In this document: positions 46,443 through 55,464 of the stretch, piece after piece
How positions within the stretch are numbered: position 1 is the stretch's first letter
How the letters are laid out: each line of letters opens with the position of its first letter
DNA from: Hydnum rufescens UP504
Taxonomy: Eukaryota > Basidiomycota > Agaricomycetes > Cantharellales > Hydnaceae
Assembly: GCA_014904985.1 (NCBI GenBank)
Contig: MU128909.1
Location: 48,566-112,565 of the forward strand
DNA length: 64,000 nucleotides
Reading direction: 5' to 3'
Translations under genes and position numbers: made by a program
Notes under the pieces: generated by a model
The model's database searches: none
Seen by the model: the letters and a program-made list of their open reading frames with translations, nothing else
Told to the model about the DNA's origin: nothing

Positions 46443-46820
46443 TTAGCGTATGTACTTCCAAGGCAGTGTATGCCTGGGTACTCCAAAGGTGTCCAAAGTG
46501 TCAAAGGACTGTAATGATGTGGATGGAGTATGGATTGGGACAGGTGATGTGGATTCAGGGACTGGGGGTAGAGGAGGAGGAGGGGGAGTCTGGATTGGCA
46601 ACTCCATGGACTCACATGGGGAATGAGGGAATGACAGGTGCTGACAAGGGTGCCAATGCTGCCACTGGTTGACTACCCAGCCCATAGCCCACTGGCTGAG
46701 GCCCGATAGAACAAGGGCAATAATAATAAGAGAAATGCCAATAATGGCAAGGATGACAATAACCCCTGTAGTGAATGGAGGGAGAGAGGAGACAAGAGCA
46801 TTTGAGGAAGTAGGCACCAT
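46443..46820 (-). CDS. Small single-pass membrane protein of the 847-bp element
   Basis: 125 codons from an ATG at 46820. The N-terminus MVPTSSNALVSSLPPF is followed by one strongly hydrophobic helix (residues about 16-39, VIVILAIIGISLIIIALVL) and then a Cys/Trp-containing stretch. A proline-rich tail (TPPPPPLPPVPES) and an ending DTFGVPRHTLPWKY complete it. No cleavable signal is obvious; the helix could act as a signal anchor. The same ORF is intact in the copies at 60593 and 63239 with a few substitutions. It lies antisense to the element's TATA box. No homologue is recognised; it could be a captured host fragment or a chance ORF preserved by recent spread. Confidence 0.45.
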   Translation of the reverse strand: MVPTSSNALVSSLPPFTTGVIVILAIIGISLIIIALVLSGLSQWAMGWVVNQWQHWHPCQHLSFPHSPCESMELPIQTPPPPPLPPVPESTSPVPIHTPSTSLQSFDTLDTFGVPRHTLPWKYIR

Positions 46821-46974
46821 ATGATAGAGTTGATGAAGAATGATACTCTGATGGGTAAGTCCTTAGGTGGAAGCAAATGTCAATTTGATCCTGACATAGC
46901 TGCTCCTTTTGAGCATCTTCAGATTTTTAACTAACACCTTACTTATTATTCAAGGTCAGGACATCCCGCCCGAA

Positions 46975-47118
46975 CAAAACCCATACCTGCGCAATGAAAC
47001 CCTGTACCCACACAATGAAACCCCATACCCGCACAATCAAAACCTGTACCCACACGATCAAAACCCATACCCACACAATCAAAACCTGTACCCGCATGAT
47101 CAACACCCACCCACATGA
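46975..47118. repeat. 18-bp minisatellite in an exon-like block
   Basis: About eight imperfect units of CCCATACCCACACAATCAAAA. Duplicated at about 51720-51870 in the second allele. The peptide it would encode (NETPYPHNQNLYPHD) is repeat-driven. Confidence 0.8.
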
Positions 47119-47485
47119 TTGAAACCCACACCGCACGATACCTGGGTGAGGCCTTATGGTTCATGCATAATAGGGTGAGTCAATATGTGGCCCCTTTTGA
47201 ATGCAGCTAATGTAGTATTTTCAGGATTAAATATAAATATTAAATGTAAATATTGAATATTAGATAATATAATAAATAAATCCTAATATGGGAATTCCAA
47301 ATATAGTAATAATATTTAAATGGGCAGTCAATGAAATGGCAATGCAGCCTATTTGGCTGGTACTGCAGTACTGATACATCCTGATATATAGGCCTGGTAA
47401 GTTACCATTGTGGTAGTTAGCAGGTTTCATATATTAATTAACACTGGTATGATACCATGTTTGATATATCTATACTACAGCTAGG

Positions 47486-48690
47486 GCTGGTAAATATGGT
47501 AATTAAAAATCAAAACTTATGCAAGAAGAGCAGCAACTACTGCTCTTCTTGCATGGTTGTAGCTATTAAAAACAATATACCTTATGTGGCCACACACCTG
47601 CCACAGTGGGTGTGTGGCTCATCCACCCTTGTTGGGGGCCTGGGCTCTGATCCCTTGAGGGGGTGTCATCAACAGCTCCATTCATGTGGTTGTTCATGGT
47701 TTTCATTTGCAGCATGTTCACAGATTCATGGTGGGCTGGGCTCAGGTTCTGGTCCAGGATCTAAAGAAATCAATATGAAGTTAGTTAGACATCAATGCAG
47801 TGCAAAAAGAGCAGCTCATACTGCTCTTTTTGTGCCACAAGAATAAAAAATAAAATGAAAAACAAACTAACCTTGTAGTACCCCACACCCGCTGCGGCGG
47901 GTGTGGGGTACTGGGGCCATGTACTCCAGCTCATTTGTGGGGCAGTTTGCATGGATCCCCCCATCATTTGGGTGTCAACAGGTGGGGTTGCTGGGGTTTT
48001 TGCATCCGCATTCATTGGTGTTGACCTACAATATAATGTTATATGTGAGTTAAAAGTTAAAGACCATGCAAAAAGAGCAGCTTTCACTGCTCTTTTTGTG
48101 TGATTGTAGCTACAGGGGCAGGGACTCACCTTATATAGGACCACACACCGCCATGGTGGGTGTGTGGTTCCTGGGCCCTCATATGGTGCCGTCACATCCT
48201 CATTTGGTGCATTACTGTATGTCGTGTCATCATTTGGTGTGTTGCCATGTATTGCATCATTTGGCATGTTGCTGTGTGTTGCATGTTGCTGTTTGTTGCG
48301 TTGTTGGCACATTGCCATATGTCATGTGGTTGGCGTGGTGCTGTGTGTCATGTGGTTGGTGCTGTGCTGTATGTCATGCGGTGGGCGCATTGCCATATGT
48401 CACATTGTTTGGTGCATCTTCATTTGGGGCATTGCTGTTTGGGCCTTCTTTTTGGGGGTTTTCGTCATGCCTTAGACCCCAGGCCTCAATCTAGAAGAAT
48501 ACAAGATGTGTTAGTAAAAAGATTCAAAGAAGCACAAAAAGAGCAGCTTTGCTGCTCTTTTTGTGCCATTGTATCTACAAGAAAAAAAACTCACCTTGTG
48601 ACCACACACCCACATGGGTGGGTGTGTGGTCGCACGCTTGCCTTTTCAGGCAGTTACTTGTTGTGGTTGGAGATGAGAAGGAAGATGTGA
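47486..48690 (-). repeat. Element II left array, first allele
   Basis: Stem-loops at 47519-47554 (ATGCAAGAAGAGCAG arms), 47800-47835, 48066-48101 and 48532-48566, with minus-strand donors and acceptors as in element I. GC hairpins of the exon-like blocks include GTACCCCACACCCGC pairing GCGGGTGTGGGGTAC (47877-47911). 48180-48440 is a low-complexity TGTTGCATCATTTGG-like expansion within one block. The palindrome arm runs from about 48690 to the gap. Confidence 0.65.
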
Positions 48691-49016
48691 AATTCAATGC
48701 TGGCAATTGCCAATACTGAAGAAGTGCCCAAGTGCCGGCTCTACAAGCACAGCACACCTCAATAGCAAGCATGTAGATATGAAATAAATACTGTATAATA
48801 AATATTTGTCCAATCAAAATGCAAAGAAGAAGGAGATAATGAGTCAGAGCTCAATAAGGCATGATATGGCCAATAGCAAAGTGGATTGGGCCACTTCTAT
48901 GCATCAGAATTGGCCCAAATTTAAATATAGTAATGGTATATATACACCCTACATGGGCAATTAATTATCTTGGATGATTCTGGCATTTTTCAATTTTTCA
49001 TGCCTTCAATTCCCTA

Positions 49017-49041
49017 NNNNNNNNNNNNNNNNNNNNNNNNN
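49017..49041. other. Assembly gap, 25 N, at the palindrome centre
   Basis: The bases before the gap (TTCAATTCCCTA) are the exact start of the palindrome centre seen intact at 55123-55145. The assembler broke at the symmetry axis and then restarted far upstream (equivalent to about 44345). Confidence 0.95.
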
Positions 49042-51180
49042 CGATTGAGCTTACTCTAGTTACCTCGATACTGGTAGACAGGACAATCCAACAAAGAACA
49101 CAAAAAGGTCACCCAACTGTAATATGGAAATGTGCATGGCTGATGATCATCACATCTAAGGTCTGCCCCAAACCAGCAATGCACCCAATGTCGATAAGGT
49201 GAGTCATTATCCCAACACACCCAGTGGCACTAATAGGAGCAGGCACTACGTGGTCATGGGCAACACTGCTGTCGAAGCCACAAACAGAAGAGGAAAGATA
49301 TTATTAACCAACCGCTATCGCAGTGGGGAATCCTGAGTATTCACTAAAACAACAAGGGACACACACAAGTCTCGCACCTTATCACAGTGGAATCCTGAGA
49401 TATCCGAAACTGTGATCCCCCAACTGCGAAGGGCTATAAATAGCTATTTCCGTGCACAGCTCCAGCCTTGCAAGAGCCTTCCCGCTGAATGAAGATAAAA
49501 ACATCCAGTATCAGGAAAATGCAAATATCCATGTGATCCAACCATTGGAATGATCATTGGACCTATTAATGAAATCAAATTACAGCTACATCAGAAATTG
49601 AATTCGTTCTATAACTCATATTTTGAATCGGAGAGGTACGCCATATACCTCTTCGAAAGTCCACGATTCAGTACCTTTCGAATGTACCCAAACACAAGTC
49701 GAACAGACCGAGAAAATGCACCTCCAGACCAATAGTTGATGTCAAAAACTCCGGAATGTCATAAAAAACGAATTATCTGTCAATTCGCATCCCAATCCTC
49801 TTGGAACACCGCTCCTGGAAAGATATAAGAAAAATCCGCATCCACGGTACTGAGGCACGCGACAGAACAGATCAAACTGAACCCTACATGAACAAATTAC
49901 TGATCAGAATCAAACACCCATCAGTAAAAACGAATTTCTCTGTCAGTTTACATCGGATCTGCTCGGAACCAACCGCGGCCTAAAAGCTGTTAAAATCAGG
50001 TCCGATCGAATGTATACAAGAACTCTATTTACGGATGGAAAACTGTTGTTTCTGATCAAACGCCCATCCCATGGCACTTGTCCCCCATTATCAACCAGCA
50101 AACAAAACATCTTTACCACTGACTACAAACAAATTAATCTCCAAGAACTCGGAAATATCCTTTGATTTCATCTCCCATTGCCACTAAATTTTAACTCTAG
50201 GAAACCTCACAGATATAGAAAGATAACATCCCTTGACTACCCCTTTTGTTCTGTTTATGAAGTGACTCACCCTATCTTGCAACACTTTATGAATTGAATC
50301 ACCCTCCTTTGACAACCCTATTGTTCTCACATAGTGACTCACCTAGGAGTGAGTCAATATTTCTTTAAACCAGCACCTTCAGAAAGGGTTATAAAAGCGG
50401 TAATGTTTCCTGTATCCCCCCATCATCCTTCTCACTACCGGAATATTAATACTGTCATCAAATCTGCCTTGCATCTTAAGAGATGATCTAAACCATCTGG
50501 AGACTAAGTCATATACAAGGTTGTTAAGAACTAAGTCTACGAAGCCCTTCTGCATTTGCGAATATACTGAGGCCAGAAGGATTAAAGTTGCAGGACTAAA
50601 GGTTAGAGTTGCTGGACATCCCAAGGAAAAGTGAGTAAAAACAAAGTTAGTCAGAAGAAGAAAGAAACACCATTGACATTACAAATCAAGCTTAAACTAG
50701 TCAGATCCCTCTGACTTTATTTTGAATTCCGCATTTTGAACGCAGGAGGACACAAGAATAGTGTACCCACCAAATACAGTAAACAGTTCAATACAACAAA
50801 TGATTAAGCCTTTCACAAGCATCCCAGGGTGATTTATCATTGACTATAGCTAGTCCATACCACAATCTTATCTCCACTGAATACATAACCTAACTTGTTA
50901 GAGAGTGATCAACGCATCAGAGTGAACCAGCCCATTGAATAAAACAGAAATACAGTCTCCCATCTACACACGGCTTGACCCAGAGTTTGATTGACAGTCA
51001 TCGGAGGCTCCCAATCCTTCTTCCATACGCGGCCATCTTCCATAACCTTCTGGACCCTCCTAGAATGCCGGCTCCACAGCCCATCAGTCAACCTCCACAG
51101 CCACCATCCACTAAGCCTCACTAAAGCTGATGCAGCCATGTTATGAATCCTGTGTGCACCTCCACATGGCTATGCCCAAC
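49042..51180 (+). other. Noisy duplicate of 44345-46425
   Basis: Follows the first copy (end of the element I right array, the 847-bp element and its nested insertion) but with many scattered one-base insertions and deletions. It becomes clean after about 51180. It looks like unpolished gap-fill sequence joining a second allele. ORFs here are unreliable. Confidence 0.8.
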
Positions 51181-51574
51181 TTCCATATGTATCCCCCTTA
51201 GCATATGTACTTCCAAGGCAGTGTATGCCTGGGTACTCCAAAGGTGTCCAAAGTGTCAAAGGACTGTAATGATGTGGATGGAGTATGGATTGGGACAGGT
51301 GATGTGGATTCAGGGACTGGGGTAGAGGAGGAGGAGGGGGAGTCTGGATTGGCAACTCCATGGACTCACATGGGGACAAGGGAATGACAGGTGCTGACAA
51401 GGGTGCCAATGCTGCCACTGGTTGACTACCCAGCCCATAGCCCACTGGCTGAGGCCCAAATAGAACAAGGGCAATAATAATAAGAGAAATGCCAATAATG
51501 GCAAGGATGACAATAACCCCTGTAGTGAATGGAGGGAGAGAGGAGACAAGAGCATTTGAGGAAGTAGCCACCAT
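51170..51574 (-). pseudogene. Membrane-protein ORF, second allele, frame-shifted
   Basis: Same ORF as 46443-46820 but with single-base changes near 51325 and 51455 that switch the frame after ALVLFGPQPVGYG and again in the proline-rich region. This may be a real allele difference or assembly error. Confidence 0.5.
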
Positions 51575-54500
51575 ATGATAGAGTTGATGAAGAATGATAC
51601 TCTGATGGGTAAGTCCTTAGGTGGAAGCAAATGTCAATTTGATCCTGACATAGCTGCTCCTTTTGAGCATCTTCAGATTTTTAACTAACACCTTACTTAT
51701 TATTCAAGGTCAGGACATCCCGCCCGAACAAAAACCCATACCTGCACAATGAAACCCTGTACCCACACAATGAAACCCCATACCCACACAATCAAAACCT
51801 GTACCCACACGATCAAAACCCATACCCACACAATCAAAACCTGTACCCGCATGATCAACACCCACCCACATGATTGAAACCCACACCGCACGATACCTGG
51901 GTGAGGCCTTATGGTTCATGCATAATAGGGTGAGTCAATATGTGGCCCCTTTTGAATGCAGCTAATGTAGTATTTTCAGGATTAAATATAAATATTAAAT
52001 GTAAATATTGAATATTAGATAATATAATAAATAAATCCTAATATGGGAATTCCAAATATAGTAATAATATTTAAATGGGCAGTCAATGAAATGGCAATGC
52101 AGCCTATTTGGCTGGTACTGCAGTACTGATACATCCTGATATATAGGCCTGGTAAGTTACCATTGTGGTAGTTAGCAGGTTTCATATATTAATTAACACT
52201 GGTATGATACCATGTTTGATATATCTATACTACAGCTAGGCTGGTAAATATGGTAATTAAAAATCAAAACTTATGCAAGAAGAGCAGCAACTACTGCTCT
52301 TCTTGCATGGTTGTAGCTATTAAAAACAATATACCTTATGTGGCCACACACCTGCCACAGTGGGTGTGTGGCTCATCCACCCTTGTTGGGGGGCCTGGGC
52401 TCTGATCCCTTGAGGGGGTGTCATCAACAGCTCCATTCATGTGGTTGTTCATGGTTTTCATTTGCAGCATGTTCACAGATTCATGGTGGGCTGGGCTCAG
52501 GTTCTGGTCCAGGATCTAAAGAAATCAATATGAAGTTAGTTAGACATCAATGCAGTGCAAAAAGAGCAGCTCATACTGCTCTTTTTGTGCCACAAGAATA
52601 AAAAATAAAATGAAAAAACAAACTAACCTTGTAGTACCCCACACCCGCTGCGGTGGGTGCGGGTACTGGGGCCATGTACTCCAGCTCATTTGTGGGGCAG
52701 TTTGCATGGATCCCCCCATCATTTGGGTGTCAACAGGTGGGTTGCTGGGGTTTTTGCATCCGCATTCATTGGTGTTGACCTACAATATAATGTTATATGT
52801 GAGTTAAAAGTTAAAGACCATGCAAAAAGAGCAGCTTTCACTGCTCTTTTTGTGTGATTGTAGCTACAGGGGCAGGGACTCACCTTATATAGGACCACAC
52901 ACCCGCCATGGTGGGTGTGTGGTTCCTGGGGCCCTCATTTGGTGCCGTCACATCCTCATTTGGTGCATTACTGTATGTCGTGTCATCATTTGGTGTGTTG
53001 CCATGTATTGCATCATTTGGCATGTTGCTGTGTGTTGCATGTTGCCGTTTGTTGCGTTGTTGGCACATTGCCATATGTCATGTGGTTGGCGTTGTAAGCA
53101 GGAAACTGTGGAAGAAACCAGCTACAGTCCGCGAAATGGAAACGAGGACAAAGAAGGGGGATCACGGGGCCAATCCGAACGTTAGGGTCCGAGGGAAGGA
53201 AGGTCTTTGGACGGGTAGAATTGTCCTGTATAGACGGAGCCTATCCAGACAATAAATGAAGGGTTGTTAAATCAGAGAATCACACTCTAGGTCCTCCTCT
53301 TGAGAGCCTATCAGAAGTGTGATTAGTGGGGGTTGAGTTTTGGAATTTACCCTGACACCAGCAGCAGTTCAACTAGCTTTTCAACTGGGGATGGGGGGAA
53401 AGACGATAGAAATTCGCATCTCCTGCACTTAATATACATCACAGAAAAATGCTATGGTAACCGGCGGAAAGATGGGATTAAGGCGAAAATGAGGAAAAAG
53501 AAATCAAGTCAAAAGCTTCAAAACTGAAGGAGATATTCAATTAACAAGTGAGAATGGGAGAATATGGCTTAACCAAGGTATTCCTCCTCTTCTACTGGAC
53601 CAAATCCCCTGAGGAATGGTGGAACTGGTCGTCCTAGATGTACCCTCCATCGGGCATAGGGTGCCGGAACCATAATTGCCTTTAGTAATCAGAAAAGCGG
53701 AGGTAAAAGTGAAATGAGCCATGAGGAGACTAAATTACAGGAGGCCGAGTTCTAATCCGCTCGTTTTGCCCTTGGTACCGTTCGATGCGGATTTTCAGCG
53801 TCTTTCCAGGGGTGATCGTTTCGAACGAATCGGATCAAAACTGATGGAGTTATTCGCGAAATACTGAAGAATAGTGTGGAACATGAGGTAAAGTCGACCT
53901 GGAGGATGCAGTTCTCATCCGATAAACGTGTGTGTGGTACCGTTAGACAGGTATTAATCGTAGCTTTCTGGGCGCTGTCTTGCCGAGTCGATCCGATCGA
54001 AATTGGTGGAGATATTCGCGAAATACTCCTTGAGAGTATTGGAATAGCCCCTATTCCACATGTGACAAGTCCGCGAGTCAAAGTGGGAGTCGTGTTACGT
54101 AATACAAGGTCAAATACCGCCCTTGAGGCAATTGGATAAGCCGGTGGTGATACAATAGATGGACGAAAGTAAGCAAGTTGAATTGCTATAGCCTGGTTGA
54201 ACTGGCTTGGAGATAAGTACAAATTTGATGGCCTGTTGAAGTGCCAAGGACGGACAAATAATTGTCTCGTATATAGGGTGGAGGAAAAGTAAAAAGGGAC
54301 CACGGATCCTGGGATGTGAATCCATGCTATTTGACGGCCAGAGGAATAACGAGTGTGGATACGAGAGAAATGTAAGAATATGGATTCGTTTGAGGAGGTA
54401 ATTGGGCCCGGATGAGGTATGTACGTAATAGGATTTTATCCCTCCAACAGCGTGGTGCTGTGTGTCATGTGGTTGGTGCTGTGCTGTATGTCATGCGGTG

Positions 54501-55133
54501 GGCGCATTGCCATATGTCACATTGTTTGGTGCATCTTCATTTGGGGCATTGCTGTTTGGGCCTTCTTTTTGGGGGTTTTCATCATGCCTTAGACCCCAGG
54601 CCTCAATCTAGAAGAATACAAGATGTGTTAGTAAAAAGATTCAAAGAAGCACAAAAAGAGCAGCTTTGCTGCTCTTTTTGTGCCATTGTATCTACAAGAA
54701 AAAAAACTCACCTTGTGACCACACACCCACATGGGTGGGTGTGTGGTCGCACGCTTGCCTTTTCAGGCAGTTACTTGTTGTGGTTGGAGATGAGAAGGAA
54801 GATGCGAAATTCAATGCTGGCAATTGCCAATACTGAAGAAGTGCCCAAGTGCCGGCCCTACAAGCACAGCACACCTCAATAGCAAGCATGTAGATATGAA
54901 ATAAATACTGTATAATAAATATTTGTCCAATCAAATGCAAAGAAGAAGAAGATAATGAGTCAGAGCTCAATAAGGCATGATATGGCCAATAGCAAAGTGG
55001 ATTGGGCCACTTCTATGCATCAGAATTGGCCCAAATTTAAATATAGTAATGGTATATATACACCCTACATGGGCAATTAATTATCTTGGATGATTCTGGC
55101 ATTTTTCAATTTTTCATGCCTTCAATTCCCTAA
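51181..55133 (-). other. Second allele of 46425-49016
   Basis: Nearly identical to 46425-49016: minisatellite, element I terminal repeat (about 52130-52240), and element II left array with stem-loops near 52273, 52556, 52820 and 54650. The only large difference is the 1357-bp insertion at 53093-54449. It continues through the intact palindrome centre. Confidence 0.75.
53093..54449 (+). mobile_element. Solo LTR-like element, TGTAAGCAGG family, insertion absent from the other copy
   Basis: Starts TGTAAGCAGG and ends CCCTCCAACA, 1357 bp, with the perfect duplication GCGT (53089-53092 and 54450-54453). The empty site is present at 48330-48340 (GGTTGGCGTGGTGCTG). It is homologous to 23576-24921 and less decayed, with more CpG retained. 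Contains GGTACCGTTCGATGCGG and repeated TATTCGCGAAATACT segments. Confidence 0.85.
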
Positions 55134-55464
55134 ATTAGGGAATTGAAGGCATGAAAAATTGAAAAATGCCAGAATCATCCAAGATAATTAATTGCCCATG
55201 TAGGGTGTATATATACCATTACTATATTTAAATTTGGGCCAATTCTGATGCATAGAAGTGGCCCAATCCACTTTGCTATTGGCCATATCATGCCTTATTG
55301 AGCTCTGACTCATTATCTTCTTCTTCTTTGCATTTGATTGGACAAATATTTATTATACAGTATTTATTTCATATCTACATGCTTGCTATTGAGGTGTGCT
55401 GTGCTTGCAGGGCCAGCACTTGGGCACTTCTTCAGTATCGGCAATTGCCATCATTGAATTTCGC
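54804..55464. repeat. Central palindrome of element II (2 x 330 bp)
   Basis: Arms 54804-55133 and 55135-55464 are near-perfect inverted copies around a single A at 55134. They are homologous to the arms of palindrome I (shared AATTGGCCCAAATTTAA and TTCAATT motifs) but clearly diverged from them. Confidence 0.9.

Larger units (their letters stand above)
44555..46896 (+). mobile_element. 847-bp LTR-like element carrying a nested 1.5-kb element
   Basis: TGTCAGGG at 44555 and CCTGACA at 46896, with the duplication TAGCT at 44550-44554 and 46897-46901. It landed inside a module stem-loop. Subtracting the nested element and its 4-bp duplication (1495 bp) leaves exactly 847 bp, the length of the other two intact members (60517-61363, 62846-63692). 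A TATA box (GGCTATAAATAC) lies about 190 bp from the left end. Confidence 0.85.
43421..47160 (+). repeat. Element I right array, rightward-reading modules
   Basis: Stem-loops at 43557-43590, 43839-43874, 44111-44146, 44285-44322 and a fifth split by an insertion (left half 44533-44554, right half from 46897). GTGAGTTTCTC donors precede and TTATTNTAG acceptors follow each. The exon-like block at 43921-44091 reads HETPSDKN...MHAATQAP...YHTPTRAGVW in one open frame, closely matching the block at 57049-57209. The last block after 46955 contains an 18-bp minisatellite. The stretch 47160-47370 is AT-rich and featureless. Confidence 0.7.
39797..47485. mobile_element. Element I: palindromic exon-intron hairpin array with terminal inverted repeats
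   Basis: Left end CTAGCTGTAGTGCTGATA and right end, read inverted, CTAGCTGTAGTATAGATA start inverted repeats that stay alignable for about 65 bp (both continue ATCAAACATGGTA and later TTAATTAATATAT). The interior has a leftward-reading module array, a central 636-bp palindrome and a rightward-reading array. A composite LTR-like insertion at 44555-46896 interrupts the right array. Without that insertion the element is about 5.3 kb. No transposase is recognisable inside, so it would be non-autonomous if mobile. Class unknown. Confidence 0.55.

Noticed and set aside
46909..47118. Asn-His-Tyr-Pro repeat peptide (NETPYPHNQNLYPHD)
   Set aside because: Driven entirely by an 18-bp minisatellite inside an exon-like block; open on both strands.
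48066..48690. Cys/His/Val-rich ORFs of 100-176 codons near 48.1-48.7 kb
   Set aside because: Three overlapping frames on the plus strand are all open because of TGTTGCATCATTTGG-type low complexity; the module array here reads on the minus strand.
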